64,000 bases of DNA from Cladorhizidae sp. MBARI D1340-BT2 (GCA_028752905.1 JAQNBH010000007.1:14412759-14476758), one strand, 5' to 3'. Shown: positions 12,206 through 23,647, numbered from the stretch's first letter. A program made the numbers and translations. The notes: generated by a model not told the origin, from the sequence alone.

Positions 12206-12413
12206 TAGACAATAATCATCTAAACTATTCATTCCATGCACACACCTTGTATCATGTAACTCCCTGTTATAGCGATCCCTTACCATGTTAGCGACCCCTT
12301 ACCATGTGCATGCCCCTTGTCATACACTTTAGTTAGAGCACGCATCTCTGAACATCATATCGATTTATTATCCAGTTTGATCCATGAATGAGAAGGTGCA
12401 TTGCATTTAACTA
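12206..12413 (+). repeat. 5' LTR of the GC-rich Ty3/gypsy element
   Basis: A 208-bp direct repeat of 17,304-17,511, beginning TAGACAATAATCATC and ending GCATTTAACTA. The terminal trinucleotides TAG and CTA are inverted complements. Immediately downstream is TGCCTGCTCTAAC, without the TGG start usual for a tRNA primer-binding site. The LTR itself is AT-rich, unlike the internal region. Confidence 0.95.
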
Positions 12414-12536
12414 TGCCTGCTCTAACTCTCTAGTATATCCAGCCAGACAGTGTGCCTCACCAGCAGGAGTGCTGACTAGAGGTTAGGACGCTTTGGAGAC
12501 CGATTTTCACTTCTCCAATTAACGCCCGCCCACCTT

Positions 12537-13205
12537 ATGGCAGCGAACTGCCCCAAAGCCGGCTGCCCCTTCACCATAGTGGAGGGGACAGAACCAGGAA
12601 TGGCAGTAGCCCTCATGACAGGCCACATCTCGATGGACCACAGTCAGGCAGCCTCCTTCAAGCCTACCCAAATCCCCAGACCAGAGCTATCAGCCGGATA
12701 AACCTCGAAGGGGTGGCAGTACTTCCTGAACCGGTGGAAAGAGTACTCGCAGGCAGCCAGCCTGGCTGCCCCACATATCACCATCCAGCTGCTGGCATGC
12801 CTAAACCCCAAGCTCCGCCGGGACGTCACCATGAACGCCACCGGCCCCACGCCCCTCAGGGAATACACAGAGCCAGACCTCCTGGCAGCCATCAGAGCTA
12901 TGGCAGTGCAGGAGGAGAACAAGAGGGCAGCCAGAGTGATGCTCTCTAGGATGACCCAAGACAGGGGCGAAACCGTCAGGTCGTTCGTGGCCCGCCTGTG
13001 AGGCCAGGCCGAGGTGTGTCGATTCGACCGAAAATGCACGGGCTGTGCGATAGTCAACAGCCAGAGCGAGGACAGAGTGGCGGACCAACTGTGCGTCGGC
13101 CTCGCCGACCCCGACATCCAGGCGGACCTGTTGAGGGAGCCAGACAAAGACCAGACAGTCGAGGAGCTGGTACAGTTTATAATGGTGAGGGTCATAGGCA
13201 AGCAA
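12537..13205 (+). pseudogene. Gag, two in-frame stops
   Basis: The frame can be followed from ATG 12,537 (MAANCPKAGCPFTI, a Cys-containing start shared by many cnidarian and sponge Ty3 gag proteins) into the frame of the long ORF that opens at 13,014. Two stops interrupt it: TAA at 12,699-12,701 and TGA at 12,999-13,001. Between and after them are capsid-like sequences such as WQYFLNRWKEYS, LLACLNPKLRRDV and VRSFVARL. Gag would form the cytoplasmic particle. The continuous frame into protease and RT suggests a single gag-pol frame in the parent element. Confidence 0.75.
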
Positions 13206-15332
13206 TCATTTACCACAATGACTACCCCACCCCAAGCTAGCAACAGTGCCATCAATGATGAGGCAGACCAGGGGGATGCACTGCATAGTGGGTATAAGCT
13301 CCAGCGGCAGCACCCACCACCCAAAGCCATGCACCCCAAACCCAACCGGTCAGCCACGCCCATATGGCCCACAACCACGCCCACCCCACATCCGAACAGC
13401 AAGACAGCATGCTGCTTCTGCGGCCGCCAAGGCCATGGCACCAGAGCAAGGACGGCCATCAGGAGGACCCAATGCCCTGCATTTGGCAAAACTTGCCAAT
13501 CCTGCGGCCGCCCCAACCACACATCACAGATGTGTTGGCAGACAGCAGAGCAAGAGAGTGCCATCCAGGAAATGGTCAGCGACATGACGGAAGGCACCCT
13601 GCCACACCAAACCTGGGACCAGGCATCCCAAACCTGGGCACAGCATCGCTCACCACCCCAACCAACCCTCAACGTCATCGTCTCCACCCATCGAGCAGAC
13701 TTCCAGACCCACGGGCAAACCCTCAGGAGAGAGCGGCGAAACCTCACCACAAGTGCCCTCGCCGACACCGGCTGCCAGAGTTGCTTGGCAGGCCCCACCC
13801 TCATGCGTGGCCTCAACCTCAGTGTACAAGACCTCATCCCAAGCTCCCTCACAATGAACTCTGCCAGTGGCAACCCCATGCCCATCATAGGAGCTGCACT
13901 CACCAGGATCAGAGCCAGAGACACAGACAAGGAAACGAGGCAAATGGTGTACTTTAGTCCCGTAGCCACCAAGCTTTACCTCAGCATGTCGGCATGCAGC
14001 GACCTGGGACTAATTAATCTGGGATTCCCGCTGCGTTCACCAGCCCCGAACGGCAAGATCACCAGCCAACCACTGGCACTGATTAGGGACACCGGAACCA
14101 CCGGGACAAGCCCACCACTAACTCGGCAGGCCAAACCACCAGCACCTCAGACACAACCTGCGGCTCGCCCATGCTCCTGCCCCACCAGATCCCCACCACC
14201 AGATAGGCCCACGACACTGCCATTCCCAGCCACAGAGGGAAACAGACAGAAGCTTGAGAAGTATCTCCTCAACCTCTACGCATCCAGCGCATTCAACACG
14301 TGCGAACACCAGCCTCTGCCTATGATGTCCGGCCCCCCTCTCTCGCTGAAGATCGACCCCAACGCTGTCCCCAAACCGTGCCACACCCCCATCACCATAC
14401 CTATTCACTGGCAGGAGGAGGTGAAGGCAGGGCTGGACAGGGATGTCCGGCTCGGCGTGCTGGAAAAGGTCCCCCTGGGCACGCCCGTCACTTGGTACCA
14501 CCGAATGGTGATCTGCACCAAGAAGAACGGGGCGCTCATGAGGACCATAAACTTCCAACCCCTCAACCAGCACGCCACCCGGGAGACCCACCACTGCCCC
14601 TCACCCTTCCACCAGGCCAGGGCCATCCCACGAATGACGAAGAAAACAATCTTCGACGCGTGGAACGGCTACCACTCCGTGGCCCTAGCTGAGGGAGACA
14701 AACATTACACCACGTTTATCACACCCTGGGGGAGGTACCGCTACCTGACAGCCCCACAAGGCTACATCGCCTCGGGAGATGCCTACACGGCACGGTACGA
14801 CGCCCTCATTACCAATGTAACCAACAAGACCAAGTGCATCGATGATGCCCTGCTATGGGCGAATGACATAGAGGGATCCTTCTATCAGGCAGTGCGGTGG
14901 CTGCACATTTGTGCCACGAACGGCATCACCCTGAACCCAACGAAGTTCCGCTTTGCAGAAGATGAAGTGGAGTTCGCGGGGTTCACAGTCACCCCCACAG
15001 AGGTCCGCCCCGCTGACAAATTCACAGCGGCCATCAAGGAATTCCCCACCCCAACAAACATCACTGACATCAGAGCATGGTTTGGCCTCGTAAACCAAAT
15101 TTCCTACACCTTCGCCATGACGGCAACCATGCTCCCCTTCAGGGATCACCTGAAGCCCTCCACCACCTTCCAATGGTCAGATCAGCTGACCGAAGCCCTC
15201 GCCGCGTCCAAACAACACATATGCGAGAGCATCCTTTCTGTTGCCGGGACGGCTGGCGCGTCACCTTGGTGGGGTCGAGATTCACTCATGCAGCAGAGTC
15301 TCGATACACCCCTGTGGAAGGGGAGGCCCTAG
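13014..15332 (+). CDS. Gag C-terminus, protease and reverse transcriptase
   Basis: A 772-residue frame. Domains in order: capsid C-terminus; two zinc knuckles, one atypical (CCFCGRQGHG...) and one canonical CX2CX4HX4C (CQSCGRPNHTSQMC) near residues 125-170; an aspartic protease with ALADTGCQSC near residue 250; and reverse transcriptase from about residue 440. RT landmarks are IFDAWNGYHSVAL and KCIDDALLWAN, where the catalytic Asp pair reads IDD in place of the commoner YxDD. FAGFTVTPTEVRP follows. The frame leaves the homologous reading at about 15,240, where a deletion and frameshift enter RNase H, so the last ~30 residues are spurious. The initiator used here lies inside gag; the true start is probably 12,537. 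Confidence 0.9.
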   Translation: MCRFDRKCTGCAIVNSQSEDRVADQLCVGLADPDIQADLLREPDKDQTVEELVQFIMVRVIGKQSFTTMTTPPQASNSAINDEADQGDALHSGYKLQRQHPPPKAMHPKPNRSATPIWPTTTPTPHPNSKTACCFCGRQGHGTRARTAIRRTQCPAFGKTCQSCGRPNHTSQMCWQTAEQESAIQEMVSDMTEGTLPHQTWDQASQTWAQHRSPPQPTLNVIVSTHRADFQTHGQTLRRERRNLTTSALADTGCQSCLAGPTLMRGLNLSVQDLIPSSLTMNSASGNPMPIIGAALTRIRARDTDKETRQMVYFSPVATKLYLSMSACSDLGLINLGFPLRSPAPNGKITSQPLALIRDTGTTGTSPPLTRQAKPPAPQTQPAARPCSCPTRSPPPDRPTTLPFPATEGNRQKLEKYLLNLYASSAFNTCEHQPLPMMSGPPLSLKIDPNAVPKPCHTPITIPIHWQEEVKAGLDRDVRLGVLEKVPLGTPVTWYHRMVICTKKNGALMRTINFQPLNQHATRETHHCPSPFHQARAIPRMTKKTIFDAWNGYHSVALAEGDKHYTTFITPWGRYRYLTAPQGYIASGDAYTARYDALITNVTNKTKCIDDALLWANDIEGSFYQAVRWLHICATNGITLNPTKFRFAEDEVEFAGFTVTPTEVRPADKFTAAIKEFPTPTNITDIRAWFGLVNQISYTFAMTATMLPFRDHLKPSTTFQWSDQLTEALAASKQHICESILSVAGTAGASPWWGRDSLMQQSLDTPLWKGRP

Positions 15333-17266
15333 CCGTAGCCGACGCGCTTGACAAAGCCAGGCACTTTGTACTCGGGTGCCGGGACCTGACAGTAGCGGTG
15401 GACCACAAACCACTGCTAAAGCTATTCGGGGACAGGTGCCTGGAGGACATCCCGAATCCCCGCCTGAGGAATCTCAAAGAGAAGACCCCCAGGTACCGCT
15501 TCAGGATGGTATACATCCCGGGTGCCAGAAACCTGACCAGTGACGCCCTGTCACGTCACCCATCTGGGACAAGGACACCCGCCAGACTCCACCTGCCAGA
15601 TGACCTGCCAGCCCCCGGCCCGAACTGCTCCACCCTTGCCCTCGCAGACGACGACGGCCTCTCCTCAGCAATGTGCGCAGCGATCTCAGCCACCCCCATC
15701 AACTGGGAACAGCTTCAGACAGCCACCACGGCAGACCAGTCCCTCCAGGACCTTATGCTGGTCATAGAAGCAGGACCCCCCAACAAACGTGACTTGCTCC
15801 CAGTGGGGATACAAGCGTATTTTCCTGTGATAACCGACCTCACAATAGTCGACGACGTGGTATGTCTGGGCGACCGTCTCATCATCCCCTCCTCCCTACG
15901 GCAAGCATGCCTTGCCACCCTGCACACTGCACACCAAGGGACAAGCGGGATGACAGCCAGGGCGAAAGCATCCATATACTGGCCAGGCCTGACAGCAGAT
16001 ATCGCCGCCACAAGGAGCAGATGCCACATCTGCAACGGGAATGCCCCCTCTCAACCCCACATGCCACCAATAACCCCTGAGGAGGCGGACCACCCGTTCG
16101 AGCACCTACATGCAGACTTCTTCCACCACGAAGGATCCGTCTACCTCGTACTGGTGGATCGCTTCTCAGGATGGCCCATCGTATCGCAGGCGAGCAGCGG
16201 AGCCACAGGCCTCATACAGGTACTCAGGGAGACCTTTGCAACCTTTGGCATCCCAGCCACGCTCACAACAGATGGAGGACCCGAATTCACCGCCCACGCA
16301 ACAAAAGATCTGCTGGCTAGCTGGGGGGTCCACCACAGGACATCCTCGGCATACCACCCCCACGCAAACAACCGCGCCGAAACAGGGGTCAAAACCGTCA
16401 AGCGACTCATCACCGGGAACACAGACCCAGGGGGTGCCCTGAAGTCAGCCTTCTTCAAGGCACTCCTGACCTACAGGAACTGCCCCTGCCTTGACACGAG
16501 GACGTCACCGGCCATGTGCCTCTTTGGCCGCCCAACCAGAGACCTGCTACCTACCCTCCCAACACGACTTCAACAGCCGACCCAGGAAGGTGCTACCCAA
16601 CAGATAAGGCTAACAGCACTAGAGAAGCGCCAACCCCTGGGCAAGAAACGCTGGACGGAGCACACCAAAAACCTCTCCCCCCTCATACGCGGAGACAGAG
16701 TACTGGTGCAAAACCAGACCGGCCACCACCCAACCAAATGGGACAGCACAGGCGTGGTGGTAGAGGTCATGCAGTATCATCAGTATCAAGTCCGGATGGA
16801 CAGCAACGGCAGACTTACCACTCGCAACCGCCAATACCTCAGGAGGAACACCTTCCCCATCCCACCACCGGACCACCCCCTACCATCACCAGGCACCCCG
16901 GCACCGCCACCTAGCCACCCATCACCAGGCACCCCGGCACCGCCACCTAGCCACTCATCACCAGGCACCCAGGCACCACCACCCAGCCAACCTCTACCAA
17001 TCACCCCGGCTACATCAACCAGCCAACCATTACCTGGCTCTCTGGAACCAACAACCCAGAGGCAGCCAACTACCACGCCGGCCACCACCCGAACATACGC
17101 AGCTGTCGCCGGCACCCAGAACCACCGAGACAACCTACCACCACTGGCCCCCAAAACGTTGGCCAAGATCCCACCACCACCACCCAAACCCACCAACCCA
17201 GACCAGACCCTACGGAGAAGTACGAGGACCATAAAGCCCCCGCAAAGATACGGACAGGCTCCCTAA
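15241..17266 (+). CDS. RNase H (truncated), integrase and Pro-rich tail
   Basis: The meaningful reading begins near 15,235 in a different frame from RT. RNase H keeps the Glu block (TPVEGEALAVADAL) and the DHKPLL Asp. The segment that should hold the first Asp (TDWS-like) is deleted at the junction. RNase H ends with YIPGARNLTSDALSRH. Integrase follows: the HHCC finger (LHTAHQGTSGM ... RCHICNG), then D (LHADFF), D (TTDGGPEF) and E (NNRAETGV), with 35 residues between the last two. A C-terminal strand region follows (RGDRVLVQNQTGHHPTKWD). The tail after about 16,860 is Pro/Ser/Thr-rich with 36-39-bp repeats. Integrase would insert the cDNA into chromosomes. The core residues are intact. Confidence 0.9.
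16880..16985 (+). repeat. Short tandem repeat encoding SPGTPAPPPSH units
   Basis: Near-identical units of about 39 bp (ccatcaccaggcaccccggc + accgccacctagc...) occur about three times inside the 3' tail of the integrase frame. They give a Pro-rich, probably disordered C-terminus. Confidence 0.8.
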
Positions 17267-17303
17267 CTCTTTCAGTCCCCCTGACGAAGGACTTGGGGGG
17301 AGA

Positions 17304-17511
17304 TAGACAATAATCATCTAAACTATTCATTCCATGCACACACCTTGTATCATGTACCTCCCTGTTATAGCGATCCCTTACCATGTTAGCGACCCCTTAC
17401 CATGCGCATGACCCTTGTCATACACTTTAGTTAGAGCACGCATCTCTGAACATCATATCGATTTATTATCCAGTTTGATCCATGAATGAGAAGGTGCATT
17501 GCATTTAACTA
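17304..17511 (+). repeat. 3' LTR of the GC-rich Ty3/gypsy element
   Basis: Direct repeat of 12,206-12,413 with about three differences. It is preceded by a purine tract and followed at once by the target duplication atggg (17,512-17,516). Confidence 0.95.
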
Positions 17512-17516
17512 ATGGG

Positions 17517-18909
17517 CACCTGCTTACAAATACATAACATAATGACCAGCACTTAAAACTTGAGATGACTCATTTCAAAAATAGTGATTCCTACACCTAA
17601 TGTTAGTAACCCCTTATTAGTGGCTCAAAGATTGCAGATCGATGTAGCCATATCTGAACCACGATTAATCATTAATAAAGACTTCTGGCATTGTGTTTGT
17701 AGCGTACACATATTAATTATACACCATAAATATCATATAATCAGGTTACATGATAGCATGATATCCCTGTACCTACCCATACAACACTGGTAGAGCAATA
17801 TAACAGTATCGTATAGTTATGTGAGTTTTTATCCAGCATGGAGGATCTAGATATATAAATTTAAAAAGTTAAGAAAATGCATTGCTATTGTTGGGCTATT
17901 TTGGAGATGAAGAGGGATAATTTGGAATGGAGGAGAAGCAGACTTTGGTGAAAATCATGGCAGGTGATGTTTTTGTGTAAACACTAATTTTTGAAATTGA
18001 TTTTAAACATTATTAACCAGTGCTGCATAACTATAGGTATGAGGGCCACACAAAATTTTCATGCACCTTCAGAGAGCATATAAATCAACATTCACACATG
18101 AACCATATATATCAGAGTTCTTCATGAAGACTTTGTATTTGTTCACTTATCTTGTAAACAAACTTTGAATCCAACAATGGGATGGCTGGACCCGATCAAA
18201 CTGGAGAGTCTATCTTTATTTTAATTAATTCAATATTCACGATAGAAGTCTCGTGCAATGTTAGCACTAAATAATGAATGCTGGAATGATATTTTAACTG
18301 TGTTTTGTAGTTGAAAATAAATTCCTCCACTTTTCTTCCTTTTTTAAAGTGGAAAGTGCAACAGCTTAGACAAGAGCTGCACTAGAATGCATGCAAGTTG
18401 TGTGAAAACTATAGCCAGCCTTGCTTGTGGCTATTATTGTAAAGTTTAGCCCCAAAAATACATTGCTGTGTTGCTAAAATATAGTTCATTTATTCCACTA
18501 TAGCCAACGTGATGGCATTTAACAAAACCTTGAAAAGAGAAGGAGGCTGCAACTGGAACTTTCATTTAAAAAACCTTCCAGACATTTAATCTACCAACTG
18601 TTACTAAAGATCAGTGATTAAATATGGGAGGGGGGGGAATTCAGCATTGATGGAAAATTAATAAATATTCGTGACCAAAATAATTTTTTGTGAGAGATTG
18701 GTCATATCTCAAAAGTTATTCAAAGAGTTTATATTGATTGCATGTGACTCAGGTAAGATACAATTAAAGTTTTGGGAATAACAATTTGGTCAAAAAGCTT
18801 TTCACAAATGGGAAAAAATAGTAGTTTGATTTCTGGCTCACTGCACCTTTAAGAAAACAGCAGTGAGAAGTTATTTATATTATATTGTCCTCCATGCTAT
18901 ATATATTAT
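17517..18909. other. No recognisable gene
   Basis: AT-rich sequence, probably intron of the FN3 gene. A G-run lies near 18,629-18,637. No motif-bearing frame. Confidence 0.5.
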
Positions 18910-19192
18910 CATCTTCAAGTGTTTTCACCGTGACAAATTTGCTTGGTCCACTTAATTCAAACTGTGAATGCTTGGACATACACTGTATAGGATGTAAATG
19001 TCATCAAGTTGGTTATTTCTACTCTTCTATTAAATTCAATTACAGCGCTTTTCGATAAGCTTTCAAAATTAGCGTAATAATATGTAACTGCATAAAATCT
19101 GACTCTTATATCACTCCTTGGCCTGGACCAGCTGACCCTTATGGATGTGGATGAAGTTGCTATAGCATTCACATTAACAGGAGGTTCAGGAT
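18910..19192 (-). pseudogene. FN3 domain exon, decayed (exon b)
   Basis: The acceptor (poly-T then acag) ends at 19,193. The exon opens with PEPPVNVNAIATSSTSIRVSW, very close to exon a, and continues through YAVTYYYANF to ITNLMTFTSYTVYVQAFTV. An extra base after AFTV then shifts the frame; in the shifted frame the expected end LSGPSKFVTVKTLED is readable. The expected donor after GAAGATG reads at where gt is needed. A length of 283 bp is one more than a multiple of three, which fits a single insertion. Two lesions therefore make it a decayed exon, in the same phase as exon a. Confidence 0.75.
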
Positions 19193-19259
19193 CTGTAAAA
19201 AAAAGAAGATAGGGTACAGTACAAGGATTTGCATTGCACACCAGAGGATAACTATGACC

Positions 19260-19395
19260 CTCTCAATAATATTACAAAGCAAAGGGTAATTATGATCCTC
19301 TCAGTGAGAGAGTCTGAAGAAATAGATTAATTATTGCATACCAAAAAATAATAACTGTGACTCTCCCAATGAGAGAGCACTATAAAAATAGATAT
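19260..19395. repeat. Degenerate tandem repeat in FN3 intron
   Basis: Two to three imperfect units of about 60 bp, marked by taactatgaccctctcaat, taattatgatcctctcagtg and taactgtgactctcccaatg. They lie between FN3 exons b and c. Confidence 0.6.
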
Positions 19396-19497
19396 TATTT
19401 ACATGCATAAAGAACTTATGAGATCAAAAAGCCACTTTATTCCCATACCTTTCCCAATCATATATAGCTACATGGAATATATAATATTTGAACATAC

Positions 19498-19781
19498 CAT
19501 ATTTGCGAGTAGTCTGCAAGATCGAGTTGCTTGGTTCACTAAATACGATAGTAAATGCTTGAACAAATATCGTATACTGGGTATATACCCGACATCAAAT
19601 TACTGAGTGTAATGAATGTTGCACCAGTAGCAATCTTAGTCATACTTCCAGCTGTTCCAATATCAGTGGGATAAAATGTAACCTCATAGTACTTGATGTT
19701 TCCATTGGGGGTAAATGGCCTAGACAATTACAACTGTGGATGAAATCGTTCTGGCTCCCACATTAAAATGAGGTGAAGGAG
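19498..19781 (-). pseudogene. FN3 domain exon, decayed (exon c)
   Basis: The acceptor ctcacag ends at 19,782 and the donor is AAATATG|gtatgt after 19,498. The frame starts PSPHFNVGARTISSTVVIV, then hits a stop where the FN3 Trp-Ser should be (a few bases are missing). It resumes with SRPFTPNGNIKYYEVTFYP. A second indel near 19,570 separates it from a readable end (FVQAFTIVFSEPSNS). The three FN3 exons a-c share splice phase and sequence, so they look like tandemly duplicated domains of one minus-strand gene. Confidence 0.75.
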
Positions 19782-21940
19782 CTGTGAGATATGATCATAA
19801 CAAGTTTAAAGTGAATTTATGCTCTAACAAAATCCAAAAATTGCGGCAGTGCTAACTGCTGAATATTATTTCTTAGCACTAAAGAACAAAAGAGTAAATG
19901 TCAAACGCTGATTTTGGACCACTATGACTCTATATACTTGTACTTTTTGATTCTAATACTCAATAAAATTTCATTCGTAGGAGTTATAATAGGACCAAGG
20001 TAACACTGAGAAAGTCAGGTACTTCTTATTGGCTTGTGGGAAAGATAGTTTTTGTTAGTTCTTATCACTGCTAGTATTAGTTAATTAATAAATTACAACC
20101 TGTGTTTGAAATATTAATAGAGATTTCTCAGATTTCAGAATTATATGTACTACACTCTACTTGGCAGTTAGTAGTCGCTACAGAAACCTCAAGGGAATTT
20201 GTTTTCGTTGAAGGCCAAGCATGAGGTCTCATATAATTGTTCAATAAGATAAAAAATGCTATTTACACAACAACTTCATTTAGATCACCCTAAAAATAAA
20301 AGAAACAGAATCTGTCCATGTTGACCACAACCATTTTGATGACCCCTCACTATTTAACTATGTACATGAGGTAACGGGTCATCTAAATAACAGGTGAGTC
20401 AAAAACATTCTGTAGTCGAATAAAAATGTGCTCTTCAAAATTCTGCTAGACTCCAGCCTTCATTATTACTGATGAATACAATTGAAATGTTAAGGAACAA
20501 ATTTATAGAGAAAGTCATTATATAGAAACACAAGTTTTGTTTGTTAAAAAAAACTCTTGTCCTTGTTTCAATTCTCCTTCCCCCTGTTCTCCTCCTTTTT
20601 CTGCATATTACAATTGAGCTATATACACATAGTTCTACAATGACCAACTCAGAGCTTTATTGTTGTTAACACTAAACTTATCAGCACATGCCATGCTTAC
20701 TTCTATTGTTGACTATAACCATGTACACACTGTTGTTAACTTTACAAGTATCAGCAATCTGCACATACCATATCTTGTTGCTATTGTTGACTGTACTCAT
20801 GTAAGGTCAACTACAGTCTTCTTAGACTTTGTAACAGTACAGGATATCTCCACCAAGATGATTTGGAATCAGCTACAGTCTCCTCTGGAGTTGGTATACA
20901 GTTTCCAAAGCAGCAATGCAATGGACTGGTTGGTTGTGAAACAGAAATGTATTTGAAAAAAATATGGCTGAAGAGGAGGGTTTGTTTGGAAGCAGCTTCC
21001 TCTGAAAATTGGAAGTACATTAAAGAGTGTGGCTATCAGGCAATTTTTTCTGGATGATGGAACTATCAGAGTACTGAAGGAAAGACCATGATAAAGCTAA
21101 CAAAAACTACCGACTAACACTGTGGCAGGTCACCAGGTAGTACTTGAGGCTGACAGTATATAGACATAATAGTTGACAATATATTCATTCAATATGTTCT
21201 TATCGCTCTCCTATATTGACTAATGCAGTGCATTGTCTTTTATATACGAACTATTTATCCTGTTTTCTTTTGTACTGGTGGCAGTCTGAAAGAGCAATAG
21301 CCATCAGTAGAAGTAGATGGAAGTATTGTGATTTTGCCATGACAGCTTGATGAAGATTTGACCCCTAGTTTGGCATTGCTGACCCATCTAGAGAAAGATC
21401 CAGGAATACAAGCATATTAAATTTGCTCTAGTGGAATGAAATTGCCACCTGTTCTCGTTTTCTGGAGTTGCCATCAGCAGAAGGAACTGATGTCAAATTG
21501 GGATGACCCATTCCATTTAACTGATGTCATAAAGTCAGAGATGGGAGAACAATGTTCTGTTATGCTGTGAGGATGATGCCTCCTCGAAATCAAAAAACTA
21601 ATACTGAATCTACACCAAATGAAATGAAATGATGCAAAAACACATCAATGAAGAGCTCAGTTGCCTGCGCACAGACCACATTTATTTACTGATTATTTGC
21701 CACCAATGTGGTGTGCCATTATGAACTTGACTGGACAAGAGTCAGCAGCACTGACACCACACTCTATACCTGTCGTGAGTTACTCAAACAACACTACTTA
21801 GACTTATGAGCCAGTAGTAATGCCAAGCACTAATAAATGTTGTGATACTTCTGAAATTTATCAACCCTATGACCAGAACAGGAAAGATATTTAGTATGCC
21901 TGAAAACAGTACTTCAGAGCACAAGAACTTTCATGGCTTC
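19782..21940. other. No recognisable gene
   Basis: Frames at 20,435-20,647 (minus), 20,660-20,956 (plus) and 20,863-21,057 (plus) have no recognisable domain and overlap one another. AT-rich. Confidence 0.45.
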
Positions 21941-21946
21941 ATTTTT

Positions 21947-22135
21947 GCTCTACTTTCCTTTAGAGCATATTGTCACCATTGTAAGCATGTTCATTGTCAA
22001 AGTGAATGTCACGAGTGCCAGGGCTGAACTAGTTTTTTCCTATCATAAGTGGAAAAATGCTATCAGCAAATTTAGAGAACATGAGCAGTCTCAGGCTCAT
22101 AAAGGTGCTACAATAGCTTGCATTGAAAAAACCTG
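21947..22135 (+). pseudogene. hAT/ZMYM1-like TTF zinc-finger fragment
   Basis: A plus-strand frame ends in SYHKWKNAISKFREHEQSQAHKGA, split here as SYHKWKNAISKF and REHEQSQAHKGA. This matches the TTF-type zinc finger just after the start of ZMYM1-like hAT transposases, the same module as at 3,451-3,149. The Cys pair before it lies in another frame. No transposase body follows, so this is an isolated fragment of a second hAT copy. Confidence 0.6.
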
Positions 22136-22469
22136 ACACTAGTAAGTCAACATCTTATGGCATATTTAAAAACAAAACAAATTGTAAGTAGAGTAGGTTT
22201 GATAAAACAAATATGTGCTCTGCGATACCTAATTAATTGATCTCCCAAGGTATTGGTTGAAATAATGACTTAAAATAAAGATTGATATTAATATCCAAAC
22301 CATGGTTCGCATTGCCTGCTGTTGAGATCACAGAGACAACTCCAACCAGCATAGAAATTTGTTTGAGGCATGTAACTGACAAATATAAAGTGTGTGTCGG
22401 TCTACAGCAAGTAGAGAATGCAACATCTTGCACTATATATATAGCTTCGAAGGATTGTCTATTACAGTT

Positions 22470-22960
22470 CAATGTTTCTGATTGCTGTAATATCATATTC
22501 TTTTCTTCCACCTCCAAGATCACCTTGTTCACTTCTGCCTCAAGATTTGTCAAATCCTATTTCATACCATCCAGTTCTCTTCCAAATTCCTGACTTTTAC
22601 TTGGTTTCTCTTTAGCACCTCCTATATAGTAGCCTTCTACTTTCTTCCAGATTGCACAGCTCTGCACCTGACCTTCAGCTTGTGCTAGCTTCTCCTTTAA
22701 TGTTTCCTGCTTGTCAGTCCCAGAGTTGACTAGTTGTCCTTTGCCTCCTGCACTCCTTGCTCTATTTCTAATAATTATGCTCAAAGCCTTCTGCTCTGTC
22801 TTGAGAGTATGCTACTCACTTTCTTTGAACCTCAGTTGGGACATCTCGAGCTCACCTGGCCATTTCCCCAATTTTAGCTCGAGGTTTACCTCCTGGATGG
22901 TTTCCTCATCATTACCCTTCAGCTTCTTGTTCTTGGCCTGAGTAGGTTGACCTCTCCATC
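22470..22960 (-). pseudogene. Broken coiled-coil reading frame
   Basis: Minus-strand frames 22,941-22,857, 22,784-22,557 and 22,553-22,470 follow each other with only single stops between them. They are rich in Glu, Lys, Gln and Leu, for example EETIQEVNLELKLG, QETLKEKLAQAEGQVQ and DLTNLEAEVNKVILEVEEKN. Leu/Val spacing suggests coiled coil. It may be the remnant of a structural or motor-associated protein, but I cannot name it. Coding origin is suggested only by composition and heptad-like spacing. Confidence 0.35.
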
Positions 22961-23647
22961 AAGTCAAGATCACAGAGCCTCCACGAGAAGTAGCAAAAGT
23001 TGCTGCCATGAAACAGTTACTTCTTGAGAAAAGTTTTTAAAAAACACTCCTTATACTGGCCTAAATGATATTTGTCAAAGTTTAAAACGTGAATAGTTAA
23101 TTACACATGAATCACAAGTAGTTCACTGGATTATATTAAAAGCTGCACCACTAATTACTGCAGCATCTGCTTAAATCAGGCTGCTAATATAATCGTATTG
23201 GTCTCAAAGTTATTGGAGTCATCTGGTTATTGTTATGAATAGACCCAAGGTATTCATGTTATGGGTGTGGAAGGACGATGCATCTTGAAGGTGAAATTTA
23301 TATTATGGCACAATGCCTTGCCTCTCATTGTTTAGGAGTTACTATCGTCCTAAATTACCATTCAGACAAATAAAAAGTTGCAAAGTGAATTTTAGGAAAG
23401 ATATAAGCTTTTACTTTTTTTCTGTGTTTTTTTGTGTCCTCCATTTTGAAATAGGGATCCAACTGATCTAGGGAGTGCTACTCTACTCACTGATGGTTTA
23501 GTACTTCTGAAATGATCGCTTGTGGTTTAGTCACCTACCTAAGATTCTGGAGTTAACTGACTTTGTTTTCTTGCATGCAGCCTTAGTATGCTACCATAAG
23601 GACACACTATAATCTTGAATTGAAATACTTCAAAAATGTTTCATTCT

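Larger units (their letters stand above)
12206..17511 (+). mobile_element. Ty3/gypsy LTR retrotransposon, GC-rich, nearly complete
   Basis: Two 208-bp LTRs (12,206-12,413 and 17,304-17,511) differ at about three positions by eye. They are flanked by a 5-bp target duplication, atggg (12,201-12,205 and 17,512-17,516). The internal order is gag, protease, reverse transcriptase, RNase H, integrase and a Pro-rich tail, the standard Ty3/gypsy order. A purine tract (acttggggggaga) ends just before the 3' LTR. Base composition is far richer in G+C than the surrounding DNA. The copy looks young but is disabled by two gag stops and an RNase H deletion. The LTRs start TAG and end CTA, not TG and CA. Confidence 0.95.

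Noticed and set aside
12644..13972. A 442-residue minus-strand open frame
   Set aside because: Antisense shadow of the GC-rich gag-pol frame. High G+C lowers stop frequency; it has no domain, and the plus-strand zinc knuckles and protease explain the region.
15077..15240. Plus-strand start of the 729-residue frame as a protein beginning MVWPRKPN
   Set aside because: In this interval the RT reading in the other frame is the real one. The frame becomes meaningful only after the deletion near 15,240.
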